Origin: Gigaspora margarita | Lineage: Eukaryota; Glomeromycota; Glomeromycetes; Diversisporales; Gigasporaceae | Direction of reading: 5' to 3' | Assembly (NCBI GenBank): GCA_009809945.1 | Contig: WTPW01000081.1 | Coordinates: forward strand, 44,787 to 108,786 | Length of the DNA stretch: 64,000 nucleotides | In this document: piece after piece, positions 10,567 to 20,346 of the stretch | Layout of the letters: every line of letters begins with the position of its first letter | How positions within the stretch are numbered: position 1 is the first letter of the stretch | Position numbers and translations under genes: made by a program | Notes under the pieces: model-generated | Databases searched by the model: none | What the model saw: only the letters and a program-made list of their open reading frames with translations | What the model was told of the DNA's origin: nothing

Positions 10567-12416
10567 AAATTAAGATTTCTTCAAATTTAATCAATGCAGC
10601 CAAAGGTCATGCACATATTAATAGATATAGAGGACCTCTATTTCCAAACCACAAATGAAATAACAAATTATACCAGAACCACTAAAAGACCAATATAAAT
10701 TTTTTATGATAAACAAGTTTAATATTAATATGAGTTCATATAAAGTACATGATAAAACAGGATTACTACTAATGTATCTTACTAACAATCAAGAAAAATT
10801 TTGGAAAAGGTTTTATGCTAAATACTCTGAAGGTCTTGGTCATACTGTATTCTTGAATCAATTACATCAAGGACTATTCTTTTTTAAAGAGGATTTAGGC
10901 AGATTATATATATTTTATAACTATTATAGATATAAAAGTTTTTATAAATTAACAACTTTATAATAAAAAATGAATTGAAAATTCAAAACAGGTATTAGTT
11001 AGTATAATTTATATGTGTAAATAATTTTTTTTATAAATTATATAATAAGATCATTTTAGAATAAATTAATCAAATTGATCAAAAAAATTCAAAGATACTT
11101 GTGATACAACTTTTGTAACTATCTTTAAGTATTCAACAATGGGAATGTTATTCATATTCAGGTTATTAACCATTGTTTGCTATTTGTATTTGAACAATGT
11201 GCAGAAGACCATCTATCAGAATGTACAGAGTGTACACAAGTCTTTTTGTTATTTAATGATCTTTGAATAGCTCTATCAATTCAAGTCAAAGTGATTTAAA
11301 TGAATTACAAAAACAAATTGAATATTATATTGCTTATCAATGTTAGAAGGTTTATTTAAATAGTCAATTCAATGCAAACCTTTTAGAGTTGGATGGGAAT
11401 AGTGCTCTTATAATAGTTGACTACAAAATAAAAATATTACCTCAAAAAGCTCATAAGACCAAGCAAGATTTTTTGCAAAACAAGGTTTACATTATATATA
11501 GTATTAGTAATTACTATATTAACAAATTCTCCTGAATTGAATATATATGCATATGACTATTGGTCAACAGACAGTAGACATGATGCATGGTTTATGGCAA
11601 GTTCCTTTGATGCTGTTTTTACATCTCTAGAAAAAAACCCAAATGGATAACAATAATGTTAGATAATGGTCCCCATTATTATAATTCCAAGTTGATGATA
11701 ATAATCTTTATTGGAAGGACTGGTATAATATTGAGCCTTGAAAATAGTTTTTTTAGAAACTAGAGAAGCAAAGACTTTTATGACTCACATCATGTCCAAG
11801 TAAGTAGCTATAAATAGCTTTTGATTGGTTTTTTTAAAAACTCCTAATTGGAAATATTTGGTATAGATCTCTTATGCTATAAAAAGATATGCTAGATATG
11901 AGTTTGATATTGAAAATAGTGTGAATATAGAAATGTAATAGAGAATTTAGGTGGGACATCAGTTGCTCATTTGGAACCAAACTGCACCAATAGACAACAA
12001 AAAATTTTTTTTAATAATACCTGGGATTTCAGATATGTTTGAATAGTGCTGGCCATCTGAAGGACATATAGAAGATTTATTTGTGCACACTCTCTGCCTA
12101 ATTTTGGTAAATAGTCAAACTTTTCTTCTGCTAATATAGCTAAATTTAAAAAATTGAAGTTGTACAACCTTATCCAGAAAAATCAGAACACATGACACCT
12201 AAATTATCATGGAATATGCCTTTTTCTTGTGCATAAGATAAGTGATTCTATTTAAAAATATATTATTATTAGTATTTTACAATCAAATAAACTTCTTTGT
12301 ATATTATTTACTTTGAATTTATAGCAGCAAATGCTGACCATTGATATATGTAGCTTTGGAAACTGAAAAACTAAAACAAGAATTGGAAATTCATAATATT
12401 AGTTTTGGGGTAAATG
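10567..12416 (+). pseudogene. DDE-type transposase fossil, main part
   Basis: Frameshifted and stop-ridden but readable. About 10570: ISSNLINAAKGHAHINRYRG. 10727-10960: NMSSYKVHDKTG, then a FFFKEDLGRLYIFYNYYRY segment. About 11198-11250: CAEDHLSECTECTQ, a Cys/His cluster suggesting a zinc-binding site. About 11413: LIIVDYKIKILP; 11555: YDYWSTDSRHDAWF; 11662: DNGPHYYNSKL. The Asp codons at about 11419, 11555 and 11662 are candidates for catalytic acidic residues (inference). The text continues about 11930-12170 with GGTSVAHLEPN, PGISDMFE and ICAHSLPNFGK in changing frames. I recognise the order of blocks from Rhizophagus transposase-like proteins but cannot name the superfamily. Reading resumes after the insertion at 14032. 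Confidence 0.75.
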
Positions 12417-12609
12417 GAATTTGACAGGATGTAGGTGAGATTTTCTGGATCACATGTACTCTGACACACCGACCCTCCTCTGGATGATCGTCACATTATT
12501 GCTGTATTTAGTGATGATCGTACATGTGTACCCAGATAATCTTTTTTTTATTTTTGTATTTGTTCTAATTTTTTTTTGATATAATTTTGCTGTAGTTTGG
12601 AGCCGTCAT

Positions 12610-12735
12610 TATGGAGTCATCGTTAATGGAGCTGTTGTTAATGGAGCCATCATTAATGGAGTTGTCATTAATAGAGTTGTTGTTAATGGAGTTGTCATAT
12701 AGAGTCATTGTCAATGGAGTCATCATCAATATCAA
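12610..12735. repeat. 15-bp tandem repeat
   Basis: About seven units of roughly GTTAATGGAGTTGTC, slightly diverged. Because 15 is a multiple of three, open frames run through it on both strands (MELSLMELL-like and NNNSINDNSIN-like). These are consequences of the repeat and not evidence of a gene. Confidence 0.8.
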
Positions 12736-13089
12736 TGGAGTCATGTGCCATGTCGCCGTTATAGGTGAGTTGCCTTTGCTGGTATTTTTTTTTGTCGCAA
12801 CTCTACTTTCTACCTTTCTTTCTATAGTCATTGGTTTCAGTTTCGTGCTATCCATTTTGGTACCACAATTATGGTAGGTCGACGCATTATTTGTATTGCC
12901 TTTGGGGTAGATTTTGTCACTTGATTTGCTTCTGGTGTCGCTGATATTTTTTATTTGTTACATATTTAACTTTTTCACTTCATTCTGTAGTCATCATTTC
13001 ATGTGCCGTTATAAATGGGTGCTATCATTATTTGTGTTGTGTTTGTGGTGGCCATTTCGCCGTGATTGGAGGTATCGTTGCTTATGACA

Positions 13090-13215
13090 TGTTTCTTGTA
13101 GGGTTAGAGTGAATTGGTTGTTAGGGTTAGGATAAGTTAGTTGGTAGGGTTAGAGTAAGTTGGTTAGTAGGTTAGAGTAAGTTAGTTGGTAGGTTAGGGT
13201 ATGTTAGTTGATGTT
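13090..13215. repeat. GTTAG-rich minisatellite, about 22-24 bp units
   Basis: Units such as GGTTAGAGTAAGTTGGTTAG repeat about five times. Superficially telomere-like, but the spacing and sequence are not those of a telomere array. Confidence 0.75.
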
Positions 13216-13319
13216 TTTTGGTTGCGATGAAACGATTCTCTAAATAAGAGCTTCTAAAGTGTTTTTGTTCGTCATGCTGGTTTTGTATTCTTCCAATCTT
13301 GTTCTGATAATTATTTTCC

Positions 13320-13800
13320 TAAAAATAAAAAAATAATTTAATAAATACTGTAATTTAAATAAATAAAATAAATTAAATTATAACGAATAAAAAAAATAAT
13401 TAATTAATTTAAAAAAATTAAAATTGAAATGAATTTTAAAAAACAAGACGAATTTAAAATTAAATAAATAAATAAAAAAATTAAAACGATTAAAAAAAAA
13501 ATTATAAGATAAATATAAATAAATAAATAAAAAATTAAAAAATTAAAAAGAAAAAAAAATTAAACGATTAAAGAAAAAAATAAAAATACTAAAAAAAAAA
13601 TAAATATAATAATTCAAAAATACGAAAAAAACTAAAAATTTTAAAAAATTAAAATAAAAAAACGAAAAAAATTAAAATAAAAAAAAAAAATAATTAAAAA
13701 AAAAAGAAAAAAACGAAAAATTTAAAAAAATAAACCGAAAAAATTAAAATAAAAAAAAAATTGAAAAAATAATAATAATAATAAAAAAAAAAAAAAAAAT
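13320..13800. repeat. A-rich low-complexity tract
   Basis: Nearly half a kilobase of A-runs with scattered T, G and C, inside the MULE-like element. No other structure is visible. Confidence 0.85.
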
Positions 13801-14022
13801 TTGCATATTTTCGCTTTTTTCTTTTTTGTTGCACACGTGTTGGGATTCTTTGTTGGGTGGATCCGGAATAGTTAAAATTTGCACTCTCCGATTGGCTATT
13901 TCCTCTCTAGAAGTTTGTATTACTGCGCAAATATGCGATCAAGTGATCACATGATCCTGACCTGGATTGGAGGTCGGCTTGTCACGTGACCCAGAAAATC
14001 TCACCTACACCCTGGTGCAGTC

Positions 14023-14590
14023 GGGTAAATGCAACACATTCTAAATTGATCACTTTATTGAATAATCATTTATGATCAATTCTGATAAGATCCAAGATAA
14101 AGAAAATGAAAATATCAACTTTGTTGGACTATCAGCAATGAACACAAATAGGAAAGTTAGTATGAATTTTTTTAAAATAGCAAATTAGCTTATTTCAATT
14201 ATAAATTTTAATAGTAACCCTATTAACTTCTCTTTTAATCTTTGATGGGCTCTTAAACACACAATCAACAATTAGGTAAAAGAGGAGGAAGGCATATTTC
14301 ATCAAACAATATCAGCTCTCAAGACTTTCTTTATAGCTGGTCAATTGGGTAAAAATAATCAATTACAGCAAAGAAAATGGTTAATGAATTACGATTAATA
14401 GCAAAAAATGGTGAAATTTCTGAGGACAACGAAATTTCTACAGAACAAGCAATAAAATCTTGGTTCAGTAGATTTTCTAAATCTTCAAAAGAATTATCAG
14501 CAGCAAATTCTTTGCTGCAAAATTTGTGTAGCTTCATAACTTTACAATACACTACAAGATATCTCACTATAATACTATAAAATAAATGTA
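14023..14590 (+). pseudogene. DDE-type transposase fossil, C-terminal part
   Basis: Continues the frame broken at 12416: across the empty site the text reads ELEIHNISFGVNATHSKL without interruption. After a stop and frameshift it goes on with INSDKIQDKENENINF. A likely degenerate intron (donor GTTAGT near 14156, acceptor AATTAG near 14276) is followed by KRGGRHISSNNISALKTFF and a helical tail with NEISTEQAIKSWFSRFSK (14425-14480). The last block resembles the C-terminal DNA-binding-like tail of the same protein family. Not functional. Confidence 0.65.
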
Positions 14591-15539
14591 AATAAATACA
14601 TGAAATATTTAGTAAAAAGTAACCAAAATTGAAATATAATAAAAAGTTACATTTTGAAATTTACATCGTATTTTTCTTTGGAATCTGGCTTTGACCCGGA
14701 ATAAATAAAAAAGTGTCTCTACTTAAAGTATAAAATAAGTATTTACAAGTAAAATAGTACTTATAAAATTATAAATATAAAAATTTGAGCTTGAAATATA
14801 ATATTTTGAAATAGTTTTATAATAATGACTTCTTTGAATTTTTCTTAATTTATATATATGATCGTCAAAATTTTACCCAAATTACACCAATTTTTTTAAC
14901 TCTCTAATTGGCGAAATTCTAATTAACTTCTTATAGAGAGTATATTTTTAAAATCTGACCAGTAATTTTTTAGAACTTGTCTTAAAAAAGCAAAGTTACC
15001 AGTTAGTTTTTTAAAATATTAATTTTTTAAAAGTTAATAGATTTTAAAATCAACTATTATATTGGCGAGTTAAGGTTTCCTCACCATACTTAAAATAAAG
15101 TTTAATTAATTTTAATATAAAAAAGTTTGCAATATTTTTTTATATAAAAATTATAAATTCAATATCTTACTATCTGATAAAAATATATATCATTTTTTTT
15201 ACAAACTTATCATAGCCATTTTATTTATATATATATAATTTAAAACTGTATCTTTAAAAATAATCAAGATATTGATTTACTGACAAAACTTAACATCCAA
15301 CTCACGTAACTACATAAAAATTTATAATTGAACGACATAGAACATGCCATGGATCCTTAAGAAAGCATTGTTACTTTCTATCATGAACTTATTTTTTTCA
15401 GAACTGTCAGTTGGTTATAGAAAAGGTTACTTTTTCTCCAACCTCAAGGAATATCAAATAGCGAAGACACAACGAAATGACTGTTAGATTTTTTTAATAA
15501 TTTTTTTTTATTTAATTTATTTAAAAAATAAATACAATC
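14591..15539. other. No gene seen: AT-rich spacer
   Basis: Very AT-rich. No reading frame, RNA gene or clear inverted repeat that I can support. Confidence 0.6.
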
Positions 15540-16115
15540 GTGAAATCGCCAAACAATTGAGAGTTTTAAAGATCGTCCGATCATAGTTCTTTGTCCAACA
15601 ATTGAAAATTATCCGATCTAATATTAGTTCTTCATCCACAATTGAGAATTTAAAAATCATCTGATCCAATAACATGTTCGTTCAACAATTGAGATTTAAT
15701 TGAGATTTTTAAGATCGCCTGATCTAACATTAATTCTTCATGCAACAATTGAGAACTTTAATAATTGTCCGATCTAATATTAGTTCTTTGGTGATATTAA
15801 TAATTGCCTGATTTCATTAGTTTTTCACTCAAAAATATAGTTTCGCCCACCCATGAGAATTTTAAAAATCTCCCGATCGAATATAGTCTTCAACTATAAG
15901 AAGTTTAAAAAATCACACTGTCAAATATAATTTTCACTTAGCTGAGAATTTTAAAATCACATACAAAATATAGTCATCGCCAAACCATATGAATTTTAAA
16001 AATCATCCCAAAAAATATGGTTTCACCTAGTAAAAAAATTTTAAAAACTACTCGACCTAAAAATAATCATGTCCAACTGAAAACTATTCGGCCAAATATT
16101 GGGTTTGCTTTTTTT
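15540..16115. repeat. Degenerate minisatellite, about 50-bp units
   Basis: Roughly ten diverged units containing CAACAATTGAGAATTTTAAA and ATC(G/A)(T/C)C(C/T)GATC(T/C)AATATTAGTTCTT. Landmark CAATTGA occurs near 15553, 15600, 15642, 15697 and 15747. Unit similarity falls off toward 16100. Confidence 0.7.
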
Positions 16116-16452
16116 TCATGAAAATAATTAATTCGCATAGGTATGTATGAAAATCACATGATTTTCATATACACCCGTGTGAATAAGCTTTCAAAAAAAA
16201 AAGCACAGGTTGTTACATATAGTGATGCAAATTAGCGGCCCGGCCCCTCTTGATTAACAGATGGCTATAACAGAGCCGAGCCGTATTTTATCTGTGCCAT
16301 TTTTTAGCTAGCCGACGACTCTAAATTGTATTGTTATTGATATGGAAATTTTATTTTCAATTGAATTTAGCGTTAATGCATGTAAAGCATAATAATTTGC
16401 GAATATGCAAGGCAGCAATAGTATAAAAACTTATCTGGTAGGTACTATGTAA
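16116..16452. other. Spacer with a small palindrome and a hAT-like end
   Basis: ATGAAAATCACATGATTTTCAT near 16147-16168 is a short palindrome. From 16219 the text TAGTGATGCAAATTAGCGGC is followed by GC-rich sequence, a start typical of hAT ends, but no matching right end was found. Confidence 0.4.
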
Positions 16453-17178
16453 ACACTGACGGAAAAATTCCATATTATTACCGCAGGTTATTATTAAAAT
16501 CATGTGATATTTAGGAGTTTTAATATTTTAAAATTCTATATTAATATATCGGATTTTAAAATTATTATATATTGTAGTAATTACTGTACATAAATGCTTT
16601 AAATATACATTTTAATATACATTAAAAATGATAATGGAAATGGTAATGTATTTCTTGTTTATTGGATTCGGGTAAAGATTCATGGAATTGTTTAATAACA
16701 TGAAAAGTCGGTATAAAATATGGCGCCGCCTGATTAGAGATAGATTTTAAGGGGGTCGTTGGCCTGATAATTTTGGAATTCGAGACTTAAAGGTCGACAT
16801 ACTTTCAGCTTTATATTCTTTCCCGTCTATTCGTTTTAACCACGTGATAAACTTGCAGAGAAAATCCTCAAGTTCAGTAATTACAGATATGTTTTCAAAT
16901 AATTTTTCATATTTCGATTCGTCCCTATATCTGTCAACTGCTCATAGCCATTTTGTTCTACATTTATCTGTATTATGAACTCGCGAAATTTTTAATAGTC
17001 CTGAAACATCTTCGTCAGTTGGTAATTTGTTGGATGACATTGTTGTATTAAAAAAAAAAAAAGAGTTGAATCAAAACACAATCGCTCTTTTATCATTATA
17101 TATCCATTATTCGAATTATCAATGCTTATTATTAATCAAAGAGAGTTTATTTGGGCAATAATATGGTTCCGTCAGTGT
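16453..17178. mobile_element. TIR element carrying a protein fragment
   Basis: Left ACACTGACGGAA and the complement of the right ACACTGACGGAA are identical over 12 nt. Both run on into CCATATTATTRCC text. CACTG ends recall CMC/EnSpm elements, but no convincing target duplication is seen, so the superfamily is open. The minus-strand recombinase-like fragment (16747-17040) lies wholly inside. Confidence 0.6.
16747..17040 (-). pseudogene. Recombinase-like (DUF3504/Crypton-type) N-terminal fragment
   Basis: Starts with ATG at 17040 and reads MSSNKLPTDEDVSGLLK, later DKCRTKWL, then an in-frame TGA. It continues in the same frame with AVDRYRDESKYEKLFENI, ELEDFLCKFITWLKR and DGKEYKAES before ending at a TAA. 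The W...RYRDE...L..FL..F..W..R.DG..Y pattern is what I associate with the N-terminal, helical part of tyrosine-recombinase-like (Crypton/DUF3504) proteins expanded in Rhizophagus. The family call is from memory. After KAES the text (STFKSRIPKLSGQRPP) no longer fits, suggesting the fragment is truncated. One stop in about 97 codons implies fairly recent decay. Confidence 0.5.
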
Positions 17179-17215
17179 ATCCGTCACATCATGCCAGATA
17201 ACAAGAAAATATTAT

Positions 17216-17835
17216 CCCTATAAAAAAAGTAGTCCGGGGTGTGGTACGGGTTGGTGTCTGGAATCCACGGAATGGCACATTCGGAGTGGTACGTACAGAG
17301 CTGTTGACGGAATGTCACAGTAAAAAGTGGTACGGGGAGGTGGCACGTTATGTCACGTCATACGTAATGGCACCTTCATTTTACGGAATGATACGTGTCA
17401 AAGGTGGTACGTGTTGGCTCGTTTCACAAAAAGCAAAGATCAATATACGATTTTTTAAAAAAATTGCGATATCTCATAATTTCACTAATGAAATTGCTCT
17501 GGGTGTTTTAACAAAAAAAATTCCTTACAAAATTTTGATACATGTGCAGTTAGTTTGTTCATATTGTATTGATTGTCGATATAAATTTAAGTAATCTACT
17601 TGTATGTATTTTTTTTTTATCACACGTTAATTACCCGTGCCATTTGGACTAGTAAAGTGTTGCAAAACCCGAGCCATTAACGGTCCAATTGGTACGGGCA
17701 TACGGTCCACAATGGGCCAAAAATCCGTGCCAATCCAAGCCTCCTACGTACCAAATACGGGCTTAATCCATGCCACCAAAACCCGTGCCTTTACGCCGCC
17801 AACCCGTACCTTTACAGTACATTTTTCTTATAGGG
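17216..17835. mobile_element. CCCTATAA-ended TIR element, 3-bp TSD
   Basis: Left CCCTATAAAAAAAG and the complement of the right CCCTATAAGAAAAA form the ends; TAT flanks both sides (17213-17215, 17836-17838). Subterminal zones are GC-richer and full of GGTACGGG / CCGTGCC iterations pointing inward from both ends. Same family as 62670-63112. The frames 17241-17594 and 17637-17876 fall on the iterations and are not recognisable genes. Confidence 0.75.
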
Positions 17836-18738
17836 TATTTAAAAAAAATTTTGTTTTAAAAAGTACCTATTTTTAAAAAAAAAATCTTTTAAAAACATTT
17901 TTTTTTTTTTAAAAAAAAAAAAAAATCATTGTTTAAAAAAGATTTTAAAGAATTAGTTTCGAAATCCAATGCCATGTTCTAACCATGAGCCTGTACAAAT
18001 AAGAGATGGTACGCATTTTTCAGAAGGGTGTACACGCTGTAAAAAGTATGGTGAGTTTTGATAATTAGGTAATGCAAGAAAGGACGTTAAATTCTATTTG
18101 GACGAGAAAATACCAAAAAGGTAAAAAATATTTATAACAAATAGTTTACAAAAAATTCTAGTTTATTTATTATAAATATGAAAGTTCACGAAAGTTTATA
18201 ATATTATTTAGTTATAGTTACGATATATACGTGTAATATTAATCATGTAATCGGCTCACGGTTCTAAACCGGTTCCACATAGCATCATTAGTTGCATAAG
18301 ACCCATACGATAATTGTTCTCTTATCGGTTAAAAAAAGAGCATATGAAGGATGGTGGTTCCATGAATTTGAACGCGTTTTATATTATAATCTATTTATTG
18401 TTAACGGGATGTGAGATCAATGAGAAATCGAAATCTCATACCAAAATTTTACAAACTAAATCTAACAACCTTCGTTATTGGCCTTGACATCAGTTTTCAA
18501 GTGTTCCGACTCAAGTTTACGTACCTATTTTCTAAATTTTAATAATTTCATAATTTTTTGTATCGAACCTTTTATCAGGCTGAATTGATAATCAATGATT
18601 GCCAAAGACCCAAATCAAAGTAACGAAAGTATTTGATAACTAGTTTTAAGTACTATTTTATATTAACATTAATGGGCTTATAATGTAAGTGTAAGGATGT
18701 AAGTCGTTTAGCCTGAACTAGTTTGACTGAGTTCAAAA
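17836..18738. other. No gene seen: AT-rich spacer with A/T runs
   Basis: Begins with alternating long A and T runs (17840-17950), then moderately AT-rich sequence with no recognisable coding or RNA content. Confidence 0.6.
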
Positions 18739-18951
18739 TAGTGTTTCGATCCTAAATCCGAAATCTGGATTGATCCTTCAATCCAGACAAATCCAGATAT
18801 CCAGACCAGAGATTTTACTAGGATTGGTCAACGAACTTAAATTATGGACCTAAGGATGTGCCCAAAGTTAGCTTTATACATAATCTGATGCGGATTCAAT
18901 CCGGATTTGATAGAATCCGGATGGCCTGTCAAAATTAGGATCGAAACACTA
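18739..18951. mobile_element. hAT MITE, 213 bp, exact 8-bp TSD
   Basis: Perfect 17-nt terminal inverted repeats TAGTGTTTCGATCCTAA, flanked on both sides by GTTCAAAA (18731-18738, 18952-18959). The interior has inverted GGATT/AATCC motifs. Related by ends to 26067-26298. Confidence 0.93.
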
Positions 18952-18959
18952 GTTCAAAA

Positions 18960-19292
18960 CTCAGACCGTTATGATCAAGATTGAACCAACGGAACTAGTT
19001 TGTTTATTAAATGAGGCACGTGATATCACTAGCCACGAGAGTAATACGTATTATGTCATAAATAACGAATTATTTAATTTATCTTGCTATTGGTCATATT
19101 GAATCATCAATTTATTTCCAATATATTAAATACGTAAAATTATTGTTATTATGACAGAAATTTATATCAACTTAGCGACAAGTGTGGTATTTTGAGATAA
19201 TTGAGTTTATTGCACGGGTCTTATGTGACAACCCGTGCTTTTTTCATTTACTTATTGGCACGGGATTGTTACGTCAGACACCGTGCAATAAG
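18960..19292. other. No gene seen: spacer
   Basis: AT-rich. Near 19195-19290 a GCACGGGT...GGCACGGG...CCGTGC set of inverted motifs precedes the palindrome at 19293. Confidence 0.5.
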
Positions 19293-19421
19293 ATAGTTAT
19301 TATATGGGTATGTTGAATAACCCGTTACACACACGGGTTCATATTTAAATCCCGTGCCTTCGGCACGGAATATGAACCCGTGTGTAACTGGGTTATTCGC
19401 TATAACCCATACAATAACTAT
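19293..19421. repeat. Long hairpin/foldback with TTCG loop
   Basis: The two halves pair almost throughout: ATAGTTATT...AACCCGTTACACACACGGGT on the left with ACCCGTGTGTAACTGGGTT...AATAACTAT on the right. It closes in CCGTGCC-TTCG-GGCACGG. One 6-nt bulge interrupts the left arm near 19352. Probably a foldback MITE; the target duplication is unclear. Confidence 0.8.
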
Positions 19422-19459
19422 AATTTTAACCATTTGTTTTGATTTTTCGGACTGATCTG

Positions 19460-20346
19460 GGATTAAAGATGCCCGACGTAATTATTTTTGCGATGACGAA
19501 TCATTTCGTCATGTTTCGTCATGACGAAACCTATGACGAATTGACGAAACCTATGACGAATTGATGAAACCCTTGAAACATTGGCAACCGATTCAGCTAG
19601 TAATTAAAACAAGCTTCTATATAATGATCTTTGGATACATTAAACCTTAAATTGTTTCAAAATAATGTTATTTCATTATAAGGTTTCATTGGCTTTTTCT
19701 TTTTCTTCTTTCACACGTGTTCAAATTTATGTCGGGTTGATCCGGAATAGTCAAAATTTGTGCACGCGTTTATTTTCGTCGATTCCGGATCAGCCCGACA
19801 TAGATTTCGAACACATGCAAAAGAAGGAAGAGAACGAAAATACTTGAAAACTAATGTTTAAATCGACCTTGGTGCACTAATTAAAAATGACGGGAACGAA
19901 ATTTTACATATAATGAGAGCCAATCCCTAAACTTCTATCTTTACGCACTTTGTTTATTTACAAAATTTAATTTCCTTTTTTGATTTGTTATTCGTAAATA
20001 AGTAAATCACGATGGATAATGAAAATGTAATGGATATCTTAATATGTATATATTGTTATGCAATCTATATTGATTCTCTATCGCTGTTATAATTATGCAT
20101 TATCGGCTGTTCTGTTAAAACATCTTTTTTTTTGCTCTTATCGTTATTGTTATTAAAACACTTACTAATTTTTATAAACGCGGTAATTAGCTCTATCTTG
20201 TATGAATATAACACATCAGGTTTCGTCATAGATTTTTCAATTCGTCATAGGTTTCGTCAATTCGTCAGGGGTTTCGTCAATTGGAAGAAATGGTTTCGTC
20301 ATTTGTCAATGACGAATGATTCGTCATTCGTCAGGCATTTTTATCC
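19460..20346. mobile_element. CGTCA-rich TIR element
   Basis: Ends GGATTAAAGATGCCCGACG and the complement of the right GGATAAAAATGCCTGACG. Both subterminal zones are made of TGACGAAACCTATGACGAAT-like direct repeats (19495-19565 and 20225-20340). The frame 20132-20353 reads through the right repeats. A palindrome (19690-19845) sits in the middle. The target duplication was not resolved. Confidence 0.65.
19690..19845. repeat. Foldback copy of the GATCCGGAATAG repeat
   Basis: The left arm TTTTCTTCTTTCACACGTGT runs to GGGTTGATCCGGAATAG. The right arm is its complement from GATTCCGGATCAGCCC to AAGAAGGAAGAGAACGAAAA. Single arms of the same repeat occur at about 13806-13885, 28325-28410 and 40215-40300. 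Confidence 0.75.

Larger units (their letters stand above)
12417..14022. mobile_element. MULE-like TIR element inserted into the transposase fossil
   Basis: Terminal repeats share GTAGGTGAGATTTTCTGG (left about 12430; complement of right about 14010) and begin with GA. An exact 9-bp direct repeat GGGTAAATG lies at 12408-12416 and 14023-14031. Removing the element plus one repeat rejoins the transposase frame without a break. The 9-bp duplication and G-starting ends fit Mutator-like elements. The inside is not transposase: a 15-bp tandem repeat, a GTTAG-rich minisatellite, a long A-rich tract and a copy of a dispersed GATCCGGAATAG repeat. A cargo-less or repeat-filled MULE relative is the best description. 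Confidence 0.85.

Noticed and set aside
12565..12877. Overlapping frames on both strands with repeated peptide units
   Set aside because: A 15-bp tandem repeat keeps every frame open; no domain or start context supports a gene.
13090..13215. GGGTTAG repeats as interstitial telomere
   Set aside because: The unit is 22-24 bp with GTAAGTTGG spacers; better explained as a minisatellite inside the MULE-like element.
15540..16115. CRISPR-like array
   Set aside because: Units vary along their whole length and have no constant repeat alternating with unique spacers.
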